Source of the DNA: Afipia sp. GAS231 | Lineage (GTDB): Bacteria > Pseudomonadota > Alphaproteobacteria > Rhizobiales > Xanthobacteraceae | Length of the DNA: 64,000 nucleotides | Assembly: GCF_900103365.1 (NCBI RefSeq) | Contig: NZ_LT629703.1 | Span: forward strand, 2,604,001 to 2,668,000 | Direction: 5' to 3' | Shown: piece after piece, positions 17,718 through 25,935 of the stretch | How the letters are laid out: each line of letters begins with the position of its first letter | Numbering within the stretch: position 1 is the stretch's first letter | Notes under the pieces: model-generated | The model's database searches: none | What the model was told of the DNA's origin: nothing | The model's input: only the letters and a program-made list of their open reading frames with translations | Program-made: the position numbers and the translations under genes

Positions 17718-17969
17718 ATGGCTGATGTCACCTATTACGTCGCAATGCCGTTCCTGCAGGACGACAGCGGCTCGCCGGTCGCGGGCGCGGCGGAGGAATG
17801 TCAGAGTTCGACCATGGCGTTGCGCCGCGCCGAGATCCTGTCGCGCACGCCCGGCAGCATCGGCGCGGTCGCGTTCAGCCGCACCGGCGATCCCATGATC
17901 GGCGAATTCAATGACGCGCAATTGCTGCGCAAATTCGGTAGCGTGCCGGACGATCTCAGCGGGCTGTAG
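17718..17969 (+). CDS. Small protein of unknown function, second gene after the SOS box
   Basis: An 83-residue protein with a short beta-rich start (MADVTYYVAMPFLQDD), a helix with MALRRAEIL, and a further strand GAVAFSRTGDP. It is preceded by a GAGGAGAG site. No catalytic motif or membrane segment. Co-directional with the SOS-box gene and close enough to share its mRNA. It converges with the diguanylate cyclase gene, the two stops being 14 bases apart. Confidence 0.78.
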   Translation: MADVTYYVAMPFLQDDSGSPVAGAAEECQSSTMALRRAEILSRTPGSIGAVAFSRTGDPMIGEFNDAQLLRKFGSVPDDLSGL

Positions 17970-17983
17970 ACGCCGTCATTGCT

Positions 17984-18667
17984 TCACGCCACTTCGTGCC
18001 GCCGTTGCGCCTTGCGCACATACATCGCGCTGTCGGCTGCCTCCAGCGCGCGGCCGGCTTCCGAATGGGTGTCGAGAATCGCAACCCCCGTCGACGCGCC
18101 GGCATGGACGGTGCGGCCGCGGAAAACAAAGGTCAGCCGGTCGATCATCTCCTCCAGGGAGGCTGCCTTGGCCTTGGCGTCGGTTTCGCTGAGATGCCAC
18201 AGCAGCAGCGCGAACTCGTCGCCGCCGAGCCGGCCGATCACGTCGGAAGAGCGCACCTGTCCCAACAGCGTGGTGACGATGGCCTTGAGCACCTGATCGC
18301 CTGCGGCGTGTCCGAAGGCATCGTTGATCGGCTTCAACCGGTCGACGTCGAGCACGATCAGGGCGCCGCTGGCGTGATAGCGCTTGATGTAGGCGATCGA
18401 ACGATGGAGTTCCCGTTCAAAACCGCGCCGGTTCGGAATATCGAGCAGGAAGTCGGTATCGGCGGAGGCCCGCAGTTCCTCGATTCGCGCCTCAGCTTTC
18501 GCCAATTCCGCCTTCAGGCGGCGAATCGTCGATCGCTGGTCTGCCGGGGCGGCGGCCGGCCGGGGGACAGGCGTGGCCTTGCGGCGCGGCGCGGCTTTTT
18601 GCCCCGCCGCCGCACTTTTGGGGCGTTTTGAGCCCCTTGAGGCGGTCGCCCTGGTTTTCTTCTTCAT
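17984..18667 (-). CDS. Cytoplasmic diguanylate cyclase (GGDEF)
   Basis: A 227-residue protein. The first 60 residues are Lys/Ala/Pro-rich, then a short coiled coil (RRLKAELAKAEARIEEL) leads into a GGDEF domain starting with DFLLDIPNRRGFERELHR. The active-site GGDEF is intact and preceded by RSSD five residues upstream, the RxxD product-inhibition site. It should make c-di-GMP with feedback control. Start at 18667 has an AGGGAAGG site; the longer upstream frame runs into purE and is a shadow. No sensor domain is present. Confidence 0.88.
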   Translation of the reverse strand: MKKKTRATASRGSKRPKSAAAGQKAAPRRKATPVPRPAAAPADQRSTIRRLKAELAKAEARIEELRASADTDFLLDIPNRRGFERELHRSIAYIKRYHASGALIVLDVDRLKPINDAFGHAAGDQVLKAIVTTLLGQVRSSDVIGRLGGDEFALLLWHLSETDAKAKAASLEEMIDRLTFVFRGRTVHAGASTGVAILDTHSEAGRALEAADSAMYVRKAQRRHEVA

Positions 18668-18841
18668 GGCCTTCCCTTGGCCTTTCCCTGGCCTTCCCTG
18701 TGCAGGCTTGCTTATGAAGGCTTGCCGGGATTCACCAAGACAGGATAGTCCATTCCGGACCCCTTGCCACGCCTTGGATGACGCCCGGGCCGCCCGTATA
18801 ATGCGGCCTATGTTTCTGGATTCCCGAACAGAATTGACGAA

Positions 18842-19330
18842 ATGACCGCACCCATCGCCATCATCATGGGAAGCCAGTCGGACTGGGACACCATGCGCCA
18901 TGCCGCCGAGACGCTGACCGCGCTCGGGGTCGATTGCGACAAACGCATCGTCTCGGCCCACCGCACCCCGGACCGGCTGTTCGCGTTCGCCAAGGGCGCC
19001 AAGGCCGAAGGCTTCAAGATCATTATCGCTGGCGCCGGCGGTGCTGCGCACCTGCCGGGCATGGCGGCGGCGCTGACGGAACTTCCGGTGTTCGGCGTTC
19101 CCGTCGAGTCCAAGGCGCTGTCGGGCGTCGATTCGCTCTACTCGATCGTGCAGATGCCGGCTGGCGTTCCCGTCGGCACGCTCGCGATCGGCAAAGCCGG
19201 CGCCATCAACGCCGCGCTGCTGGCGGCCTCGGTGCTGGCGCTGAACGACACCGCGCTGGCGGCGCGTCTGGCCGCGTGGCGCAAACAGCAGACCGACGCC
19301 GTCAAACAGCACCCGGAGGGTTCGGCGTGA
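18842..19330 (+). CDS. purE: N5-carboxyaminoimidazole ribonucleotide mutase
   Basis: A 162-residue class I PurE, which converts N5-CAIR to CAIR in de novo purine synthesis. Signature segments are GSQSDWDTM at the N-terminus, SAHRTPDRL with the catalytic His, and [12 protein letters not shown]. The length is normal. The purK start overlaps its stop (GTGA), so the two enzymes that act in sequence are made together. Confidence 0.97.
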   Translation: MTAPIAIIMGSQSDWDTMRHAAETLTALGVDCDKRIVSAHRTPDRLFAFAKGAKAEGFKIIIAGAGGAAHLPGMAAALTELPVFGVPVESKALSGVDSLYSIVQMPAGVPVGTLAIGKAGAINAALLAASVLALNDTALAARLAAWRKQQTDAVKQHPEGSA

Positions 19331-20430
19331 CGGCTTCCCATCCGGTGAAGCTGAAGCCAGGCGACACCATCGGAATTCTCGGCGGCGGACAATTGGGGCG
19401 GATGCTGGCCATGGCGGCGGCGCGGCTCGGGCTGAAGAGCCAGGTGTTCTCGCCCGATCCGGACTCGCCCGCCTTCGACGTGGTGCAGCACGCGACCTGC
19501 GCGGAATATGCCGATGTCGAGGCGCTGGAACTGTTCGCCAACGACGTCGACGTCATCACCTATGAATTCGAGAACGTGCCGGCCGCGACCGCGATGGTGT
19601 TGGCCGCGCGCCGTCCCGTGCTGCCCGCGCAGAAAATCCTGGAGACCACGCAGGACCGGTTGGTCGAGAAGGATTTCGTCAAGCGGCTCGGCATCGGCAC
19701 CGCCGATTACGCTGACGTGTCGTCAACCGAGACCTTGCGCACCGCGATCGCCCGCATCGGCTTGCCCGCCGTGATCAAGACCCGCCGCTTCGGCTATGAC
19801 GGCAAGGGCCAGGCGATCATCCGCGAGGGCGATGATCCGGGCCGTGTCTGGGAAGAGCTCGGCACCAAGTCGGCGATCCTCGAGGCGTTCGTTCCGTTCG
19901 AGCGCGAAATCTCCGTGATCGCAGCGCGCTCGGCGGACGGTCATGTCGAGAGTTACGACGTCACCGAAAACGAACACCGCGACCATATTCTCAAGTTCTC
20001 GCGGGTGCCGGCCGAGATCTCCGAGGCGCTGGCGGCGCAGGCGCGCGATATCGCAAGCCAGATCGCCAATGCACTGGACTATGTCGGCGTGCTCGCGGTC
20101 GAGATGTTCGTGGTCGCCGGAAACGGCGGCCCTCACGTGCTGGTCAACGAGATCGCGCCACGGGTGCACAATTCCGGACACTGGACGCTGGACGGCGCCT
20201 CGATCTCCCAATTCGAGCAGCACATCAGGGCGATCGCCGGCTGGCCGCTCGGCAAGCCGGTCCGGCATGGCGCTGTCACCATGACCAATCTGATCGGCGA
20301 CGATATCCTGAGCTACGAGCAGTGGCTGACGGTTCCCGGCGCCACCGTGCACCTCTACGGCAAGGGCCCGCCCCGGCCGGGCCGCAAGATGGGCCATGTC
20401 ACCGAAGTGGTGCCGCGTTCCAAAACATAG
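19327..20430 (+). CDS. purK: N5-carboxyaminoimidazole ribonucleotide synthase
   Basis: A 367-residue ATP-grasp enzyme that carboxylates AIR with bicarbonate and ATP to give N5-CAIR, the substrate of PurE. The N-terminal motif is [20 protein letters not shown] and the ATP-grasp core shows [12 protein letters not shown] and [14 protein letters not shown]. The start is the GTG at 19327 overlapping the purE stop; the longer frame from 18934 is a purE shadow. It ends 13 bases from the convergent aqpZ gene. Confidence 0.97.
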   Translation: MTASHPVKLKPGDTIGILGGGQLGRMLAMAAARLGLKSQVFSPDPDSPAFDVVQHATCAEYADVEALELFANDVDVITYEFENVPAATAMVLAARRPVLPAQKILETTQDRLVEKDFVKRLGIGTADYADVSSTETLRTAIARIGLPAVIKTRRFGYDGKGQAIIREGDDPGRVWEELGTKSAILEAFVPFEREISVIAARSADGHVESYDVTENEHRDHILKFSRVPAEISEALAAQARDIASQIANALDYVGVLAVEMFVVAGNGGPHVLVNEIAPRVHNSGHWTLDGASISQFEQHIRAIAGWPLGKPVRHGAVTMTNLIGDDILSYEQWLTVPGATVHLYGKGPPRPGRKMGHVTEVVPRSKT

Positions 20431-20443
20431 CCAGGGATAGCAG

Positions 20444-21166
20444 TCAGGCTTTTTGCCCGCCTTCCACCGTGCCGGTCGGCTCCTCACTGAGCCAGCGATA
20501 GATCGCTCCGCCCAGCAAGCCGCCGATCAGCGGCGCGACCCAGAACATCCAGAGCTGCACCAGCGCCCATCCGCCGACGAACAATGCCGGCCCGGTACTG
20601 CGCGCCGGATTGACCGAGGTGTTGGTGACGGGGATGCTGACGAGATGGATCATCACCAGCGCCAAGCCGATCGCCAGCGGCGCAAAGCCGGCCGGTGCGT
20701 TGCCGTGGGTGGCGCCCATGATGATGAACAGGAACATCATGGTCATCACCACCTCGGTGATAAAGCAGGCCACCATGCTGTACCCACCGGGGGAATGTGC
20801 GTCATACCCATTCGACGCAAAGCCCTTGGTGACATCGAATCCGGCCGCGCCGCTTGCGATCACATAGAGCAACGCGGCGGCGACAATCGCGCCAACGACC
20901 TGCGCGATCACATAGGGCAGGATCTGGCCGGCCGGGAAACGCCCGCCGGCAGCAAGACCAACCGTCACGGCGGGATTGAGATGGCAACCGGACACATGGC
21001 CGATCGCATAGGCCATCGTGACCACGCTCAGGCCGAAGGCGAGCGACACGCCGACGAGGCCGATCCCGACCTGCGGAAAGGCTGCGGCGATGACGGCGCT
21101 GCCGCAACCCGCAAAAGTAAGCCAAAAGGTTCCGATTGCCTCAGCGGCGTATTTTTTTGCATTCAT
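20444..21166 (-). CDS. aqpZ: Aquaporin Z
   Basis: A 240-residue inner-membrane water channel of the MIP family. Six membrane helices and the two half-helices with NPA boxes are visible: HLNPAVTVG near residue 63 and [10 protein letters not shown] in the second half. The selectivity-filter Arg directly after the second NPA is present, as in AqpZ. It converges with purK and diverges from rpsU across 260 bases. Confidence 0.95.
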   Translation of the reverse strand: MNAKKYAAEAIGTFWLTFAGCGSAVIAAAFPQVGIGLVGVSLAFGLSVVTMAYAIGHVSGCHLNPAVTVGLAAGGRFPAGQILPYVIAQVVGAIVAAALLYVIASGAAGFDVTKGFASNGYDAHSPGGYSMVACFITEVVMTMMFLFIIMGATHGNAPAGFAPLAIGLALVMIHLVSIPVTNTSVNPARSTGPALFVGGWALVQLWMFWVAPLIGGLLGGAIYRWLSEEPTGTVEGGQKA

Positions 21167-21356
21167 TGGTCGGCTCCCTTGTCCTGCTTTTTAAGTCGTT
21201 GGAAAAACTAGCAACGGCCCGTTAAAGAATATCCAACCCGCCAAATCCGGGGCGTTGGAGCCGAATCTGGTCGAATTTCATGGCTTTCCTTGGCCCAAAT
21301 CCGCCTTCTCAGGTGGACATTCCCGGTTTTGTCTGGTACATGCGCGCCTTCAGGTT

Positions 21357-21382
21357 AAGGGCTCGGCCTTTCGCCAGCCCTT
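21357..21382 (+). promoter_or_regulatory. Hairpin in the rpsU leader
   Basis: AAGGGCT at 21357-21363 pairs with AGCCCTT at 21376-21382, with an inner GGC/GCC pairing and one bulge. It lies 44 bases before the rpsU start, so it would fold in the 5' leader. It has no T run after it, so it is more likely a leader structure than a terminator. Role is unknown. Confidence 0.4.
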
Positions 21383-21426
21383 TGCCTTACCCGATTCCGC
21401 TCCGATCAATTGAAAGAGGATGCCGC

Positions 21427-21732
21427 GTGCAGGTTCTCGTCCGCGATAACAACGTCGATCAAGCCCTCAAGGCGCTGAAGAAGAAGATGCAGCGCGAGGG
21501 TATTTTCCGCGAGATGAAGCTTCGCGGCCATTACGAAAAGCCCTCCGAGAAGAAGGCCCGTGAAAAGGCCGAAGCCGTGCGCCGCGCGCGCAAGCTGGCC
21601 CGCAAGAAGCTGCAGCGCGAAGGCCTGCTGCCGATGAAGCCGAAGCCGGTGTTCGGCGCTGGCCCCGGTGCCGAGCGCGGTGCTGCCGGCGGCGGCCGTG
21701 GTGGCCCGGGCGCAGGTCGTCCTCCGCGCTGA
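21427..21732 (+). CDS. rpsU: 30S ribosomal protein S21
   Basis: A 101-residue small-subunit protein. The conserved core [20 protein letters not shown] and [20 protein letters not shown] is clear. Start is the GTG at 21427, with AGAGGA upstream; an in-frame extension to 21280 is not conserved. The C-terminal 30 residues form a Gly/Ala/Pro/Arg-rich tail that is longer than the roughly 70-residue enterobacterial S21. An intrinsic terminator follows. Confidence 0.96.
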   Translation: MQVLVRDNNVDQALKALKKKMQREGIFREMKLRGHYEKPSEKKAREKAEAVRRARKLARKKLQREGLLPMKPKPVFGAGPGAERGAAGGGRGGPGAGRPPR

Positions 21733-21759
21733 ACAGCTTCAGCAGGTTTGAGAATTCGA

Positions 21760-21790
21760 CAACGCGGGCCATCGGCCCGCGTTGTTTTTT
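21760..21790 (+). terminator. Rho-independent terminator of rpsU
   Basis: Perfect 11-base stem CAACGCGGGCC/GGCCCGCGTTG with an ATC loop at 21760-21784, followed by six T residues. It is the strongest intrinsic terminator seen in the window and sits 27 bases after the rpsU stop. Confidence 0.9.
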
Positions 21791-21795
21791 GATCG

Positions 21796-22512
21796 ATGCA
21801 TTTTGAACTCCGCCGGGCTACCAATAGCGGACTAGTCGCACGAGCATTTCCCGTAATGGTCCACCCGGCAGCCCCGCCCTCGTCCGGCGTTTTGCGTTCC
21901 CGGCGCCCCGCGCCGGTGCCGGGCATTTGGATCGCGATGATGTGCGCGCTTCCCTTGTGCGGCTGCTCGTTCGACCTGGGATCGTGGGGGCCGGACAAGG
22001 AAAAGCCGCAGCAGCAGGCCGAGACAAAGCCGACCGACAATATCAGCGCCCGCAGCGTCAGCGACGCCCAGGGCTACGCGACGCGCGGTCAGGTTCTGGC
22101 CAAATCCGGCAACAACGAAGAAGCGCTTGCCGAATTCGAGCGCGCGCTCGCGCTCGATCCCTACAATGTACGGGCGCTCTACGGACGCGGCCTGATCCGA
22201 CAGGCAGAGAAAGAACATCAGCAGGCGATCGAGGATTTCACCGCTGCCAATGGCCTGTCGCCGCAGAAGGCCGAGCCGCTGCTCGCCCGCGCCAACAGTT
22301 ACTTCGCACTCGACAAGGCCAAGGAAGCGGTCGCTGATCTCGACGAGGCGGTACAGGCCGATCCGAACAGCGCGCTAGCCTGGTCCAGCCGCGGCGCCGC
22401 CTATGAGCGGATGGGCGACAAGGCCAACGCATCCGCTTCCTACAGCCGCGCGCTGGCACTTCGGCCCAAGGACGAAGCCGCGCGAAGCGGCCTCGCGCGT
22501 ACCGGCGGGTAA
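21796..22512 (+). CDS. TPR-repeat lipoprotein
   Basis: A 238-residue protein by the longest frame. A lipobox-like LPLCGCS at about residues 52-58 follows a hydrophobic stretch (GIWIAMMCALPL), suggesting export and lipidation. Three to four tetratricopeptide repeats fill the rest (AQGYATRGQVLAKSGNNEEA, ALYGRGLIRQAEKEHQQA, AWSSRGAAYERMGDKANA). Start is uncertain: 21796 begins only 6 bases after the rpsU terminator, and the ATG at 21856 gives a more usual signal peptide. Partner unknown. Confidence 0.8.
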   Translation: MHFELRRATNSGLVARAFPVMVHPAAPPSSGVLRSRRPAPVPGIWIAMMCALPLCGCSFDLGSWGPDKEKPQQQAETKPTDNISARSVSDAQGYATRGQVLAKSGNNEEALAEFERALALDPYNVRALYGRGLIRQAEKEHQQAIEDFTAANGLSPQKAEPLLARANSYFALDKAKEAVADLDEAVQADPNSALAWSSRGAAYERMGDKANASASYSRALALRPKDEAARSGLARTGG

Positions 22513-22521
22513 GTAAGAGAT

Positions 22522-23481
22522 TTATTTCGGCAGGACGGCGTGGAACAGCGATTTCGCCGTCGACAGCACATCCTCGGCAGCCGCCTGAGTGCGCTCGCGC
22601 ACAGATGGAGACGGCTCCGCCGCCTCAGCCCGCAGATCGAGCGGGCGTGAGAGCGGGATTTCGGCCGGCGGCGTCGGACGGCTCGGATCGGCGGCCCCGG
22701 CATTGGCCGCGTAAGGCGGCCGCGGCTGCGACGAACCCTGACCATAGGGATCCGACGGCGGCGCCGAGACCATGATCGGCGGCGGCAACGGCCGTACGGC
22801 AGGTGCGGCGGCCGCAGGCGCGGTCACGACGCGGGGCGTATCGACGGCGCGTGAAGTTTCCTGGGCACGCGCTGCGGTGTCGCCATTGCCGCGCAGACGC
22901 TCGATCGCAGCGCGCGCCAGATCGTTGGCGTCGCGGCGCTCTTCCGGCGCCGGCACAACCGCGGCCTCGACCGGCGGAGCAGGAGCAGGCGCAGCAGTAA
23001 CTGGAGCGGCGGCAGGCGTCACGGGCTGCACCAGTGACGGCAGCACTACCCTTATTTTTTCTTTTTCACGAGGTGCTGCCGCATGACGGCGCGGCTCGGC
23101 GGGAATGCTGGCGGTTTCGACCGGGGCGTCGCCGGATTTCACGTCAGCCTTCGCCTCAGACTTGTCTTGAGTCTTTTCTTGCGCCTTTTCGATCACCGTC
23201 GGCCGCTCGGCGGCGGTCCGCTCCATGAGGCTTTTCTCGGAAACGCCCTTGGCCTTGATGCCCGCAGCCGGGAGGTTGCCGACGTCGGCGGCCTCGGCCG
23301 GCTTGGCGTTGGCCTCCGTCTTGGTCTCGGTTTTGGGGTCGGCAGCCGATACGGCAGCCGCGACCGGGGCCTCAGTGCCCGGCTTGGTCGCGATGTAATG
23401 GTTGACGATGTACGCCCCGATAATCGTCGCCGCCACCGAGGGCAGGATGTCCAAGGCAAACTTCTTCAGATAATTCAGCAT
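22522..23481 (-). CDS. Ala/Pro-rich single-pass membrane protein, unknown function
   Basis: A 319-residue protein starting at 23481 (MLNYLKKFALDIL) with a GGGGAG site. A transmembrane segment (ILPSVAATIIGAYIVNHYI) at about 12-30 is followed by a long low-complexity region rich in Ala, Pro, Lys and Glu, which suggests an extended periplasmic or cytoplasmic linker. The C-terminal end has a short helix (AEDVLSTAKSLFHAVLPK). No named domain was recognised. It converges with the TPR lipoprotein gene, stops 9 bases apart. Confidence 0.7.
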   Translation of the reverse strand: MLNYLKKFALDILPSVAATIIGAYIVNHYIATKPGTEAPVAAAVSAADPKTETKTEANAKPAEAADVGNLPAAGIKAKGVSEKSLMERTAAERPTVIEKAQEKTQDKSEAKADVKSGDAPVETASIPAEPRRHAAAPREKEKIRVVLPSLVQPVTPAAAPVTAAPAPAPPVEAAVVPAPEERRDANDLARAAIERLRGNGDTAARAQETSRAVDTPRVVTAPAAAAPAVRPLPPPIMVSAPPSDPYGQGSSQPRPPYAANAGAADPSRPTPPAEIPLSRPLDLRAEAAEPSPSVRERTQAAAEDVLSTAKSLFHAVLPK

Positions 23482-23647
23482 TCCGGCCACTCCCCGCGTG
23501 TCCTTGATGCGGGAACTTCTGGGCATATTCAGGGATCAACTGCGACGGATCGGTGGCAATTGGCCTTTCCCCCGCAACGTTTCGTGTCCCCGAGGCCCGT
23601 TCCCGGAACTTGACGCCGGCTCCCTCGGCCCGGTCACGGACCCAGAA

Positions 23648-23953
23648 TCAGGGCTTCAGTTCAATCTCCAGAAACACGATTTCGGTTGCGGTCTCGTTAA
23701 GCACGTCGTGCTCGACACCGGCTTTCCGGAAATAGGACTTTCCGACCCCGAGTTGCGCCTTGGAGCGCGTCCCGTCCGGCGCCACGATGGTCATTTCGCC
23801 GGACGTCACCGGGACGATCACATAGTCCATGCCGTGGGTATGATGGCCGGTCGCGCTGCCCGGCGCGAGCCGCCATTCGGTAACGCGGACTTCGGTTGTA
23901 TCGACCTGAACATCGGATTTGGCGCTGAGCATCTCAGGGGCACTCCAGATCAT
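23648..23953 (-). CDS. Cupin-domain protein
   Basis: A 101-residue single cupin. The two metal-site motifs are partly visible: GSATGHHTHGMDYVIVPV with three His, and GKSYFRKAGVEHDVLNE with a further His. No fused domain. Small cupins of this kind bind metals or act as isomerases or dioxygenases; activity cannot be assigned. Start at 23953 (MIWSAPEML) is preferred over the in-frame 23998. It lies 10 bases behind the antiporter gene, likely in one operon. Confidence 0.82.
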   Translation of the reverse strand: MIWSAPEMLSAKSDVQVDTTEVRVTEWRLAPGSATGHHTHGMDYVIVPVTSGEMTIVAPDGTRSKAQLGVGKSYFRKAGVEHDVLNETATEIVFLEIELKP

Positions 23954-23963
23954 TTTCGGGACG

Positions 23964-25061
23964 TTACGGCACGAATACCATGAACAGGAACACGGCAAAC
24001 ACCACCATATGCACCAGCCCGAACAGGATATTGGTGCGGCCGGTGCCGAAGGTGAGCATGCTGATGATGAAGGTCAGCACCAGCAGCACCATCTCCTGGG
24101 CGTTGAGCCCGAGCACAAGTTGCATGTCGAGTGTGTAGGCCGCGACCGCCACCGCGGGCACCGTCAACCCGATGGTGGCGAGCGAGGAGCCGAGCGCGAG
24201 GTTGATGCTCTTCTGCAAATCGTTCCTGCGAGCGGCGGTGACGGCAGCGACGCCCTCCGGCAGCAGGATCAGCAGCGCGACCACCACGCCGGCAAAGGCC
24301 GGCGGTGCACCGATGCTGGCGATGGCGATATCGACCACCAGCGAGAATTTCTTTGCCAGCAGCACCACCGCCAGCAGCGAGACCAGCAGCAGCGCGATGC
24401 TCACGCCCAGCATCCGGTTCGAGAGCTGCGAGCCTTCGGTCGAGGCATCGGCGGCTTCGTTGATGAAATAATCGCGATGCCGGATGGTCTGGGTGTAGAG
24501 AAACACGCCGTAGAGCAGCAGCGTCACGACGCTGACGAAGCCGAGCTGGGCCGCCGAATAGATCGGCCCCGGCGCCGTCAGGGTATAATTCGGCATGATC
24601 AGCGTGATCGTCGCCATCACGAACAGCACGCTGAGATAAAGATTCGAGCCCGAGACCTGAAAATCCTGCTCGCGGAAACGCAATCCGCCGATGAAGATGC
24701 AGAGACCGACGAGACCGTTGCAGACGATCATGACGACGGCGAACACGGTGTCGCGGGCCAGCGCCGGCACCGGCTTGTCGCCGAGCATGATGGTGGCGAT
24801 CAATGCGACCTCGATGATGGTGACGGCAAGCGTCAGCAGCAGCGTGCCATAGGGCTCGCCGATCCGCTCGGCGATGACCTCGGCATGATGCACGGCCGCG
24901 AACACCGTTCCGAACAGGATCGCCAGCAGCACGGCCGCATAAAGCAATCCGCCAGCCGTCGGCGTGAACGTCAGTCCGAGGCCGGTGCCGACGGCAAACA
25001 GCCCGACCGCCAATGCCGGAAATATCCACGCCGATTTCGGCATCGGTCCGTGTGCGCTCAT
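23964..25061 (-). CDS. chaA: Ca2+/H+ antiporter, ChaA type
   Basis: A 365-residue inner-membrane cation/proton antiporter of the CaCA superfamily with about 11 membrane helices. The two duplicated alpha-repeat regions carry the family's acidic motifs: AVTIIEVALIATIML in the first half and ALLILLPEGVAAVTAARRN in the second. It would extrude Ca2+ or Na+ at alkaline pH. Start at 25061 has a GAGGAT site. It is followed closely by the cupin gene. Confidence 0.88.
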   Translation of the reverse strand: MSAHGPMPKSAWIFPALAVGLFAVGTGLGLTFTPTAGGLLYAAVLLAILFGTVFAAVHHAEVIAERIGEPYGTLLLTLAVTIIEVALIATIMLGDKPVPALARDTVFAVVMIVCNGLVGLCIFIGGLRFREQDFQVSGSNLYLSVLFVMATITLIMPNYTLTAPGPIYSAAQLGFVSVVTLLLYGVFLYTQTIRHRDYFINEAADASTEGSQLSNRMLGVSIALLLVSLLAVVLLAKKFSLVVDIAIASIGAPPAFAGVVVALLILLPEGVAAVTAARRNDLQKSINLALGSSLATIGLTVPAVAVAAYTLDMQLVLGLNAQEMVLLVLTFIISMLTFGTGRTNILFGLVHMVVFAVFLFMVFVP

Positions 25062-25106
25062 GCGATCAATCCTCAAAGGCCTCGTCAACGCCAACCATAG
25101 CAGCCG

Positions 25107-25913
25107 TCAACCCCTTACGGCATTGATGAAATGTCGCGCGGTTTCGATTGCGCCGAAATTCTGCAGATTTTCATGGCCGCCTTCGGGAAAGCGGACAAAC
25201 TGCTTCGGCTCATGCGCCAGGGCAAACAGGCGTTCCCCGAAATAGATCGGGATCGCCCGATCGCGCTCGCCATGCATGATCAGCAGCGGAACCGTGACCT
25301 GTCCGATGCGCTCGTCGGAGCGAAACTGGTCCCGCATCACGAAGCGCACCGGCATGAACCAGAACAGCGACGCGGCCACTTCCGCCGTTGAGGTATAGGG
25401 CGCTTCCAGGATCAGCCGGCCGACCGGCCTGTCTGCCGCCAGCGCTACCGCGACACCGGTGCCGAGCGAGAACCCCCATGCGACGATCCTGGCGGCGTCA
25501 TAGCGCGCCACGGTGAAGGCGTAAGCCGCCGCGGCATCGTTCTTGAGCCCGCGCTCGCTTGGGTGCCCGCTCGAGCCGGCATAGCCGCGATACGACAGCG
25601 CAACGATGCCGGTCCCATCCGCGATCAGGTGGTGAAAGCGGCCGAAGAAGCCGGCGAGAAAATCGCCGTTGCCATGGAAGTAGAGAATGACGGGATGGCC
25701 GGGCTTTGCCGGAACGTGCCAGACGATGACTTTCTCACCGTCCGCCGTGTCGAGGACATGCTCTTCCGCTTCGCCAAAGCCCGCCTGCAGCGGCGAGGTG
25801 CGCGCAACCGTCGGAATCGGAAACAGGAACGAGCGCTGCGCGAAAAACAGCGCAACCAGACCGCCGGCATAGCCGATGGAAACGACGATCAGCAGCCATT
25901 TCAGGACGGTCAT
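25107..25913 (-). CDS. Alpha/beta hydrolase, BEM46/ABHD13-like
   Basis: A 268-residue hydrolase with an N-terminal membrane anchor (WLLIVVSIGYAGGLVALFF). The catalytic triad is clear: nucleophile in WGFSLGTG, acid in MHGERDRAIP and base in EGGHENLQ. The oxyanion strand is LYFHGNGD. Proteins of this type are membrane-anchored serine hydrolases, with peptidase or lipase activity reported only for some. Substrate unknown. Lies between pntB and chaA, all minus strand. Confidence 0.88.
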   Translation of the reverse strand: MTVLKWLLIVVSIGYAGGLVALFFAQRSFLFPIPTVARTSPLQAGFGEAEEHVLDTADGEKVIVWHVPAKPGHPVILYFHGNGDFLAGFFGRFHHLIADGTGIVALSYRGYAGSSGHPSERGLKNDAAAAYAFTVARYDAARIVAWGFSLGTGVAVALAADRPVGRLILEAPYTSTAEVAASLFWFMPVRFVMRDQFRSDERIGQVTVPLLIMHGERDRAIPIYFGERLFALAHEPKQFVRFPEGGHENLQNFGAIETARHFINAVRG

Positions 25914-25935
25914 CAGCCCCGTCCGCGTGTCAGCC

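Noticed and set aside
17984..19312. A 442-codon frame extending the diguanylate cyclase upstream through purE
   Set aside because: The extra part is antisense to purE. An AGGGAAGG site marks the start at 18667.
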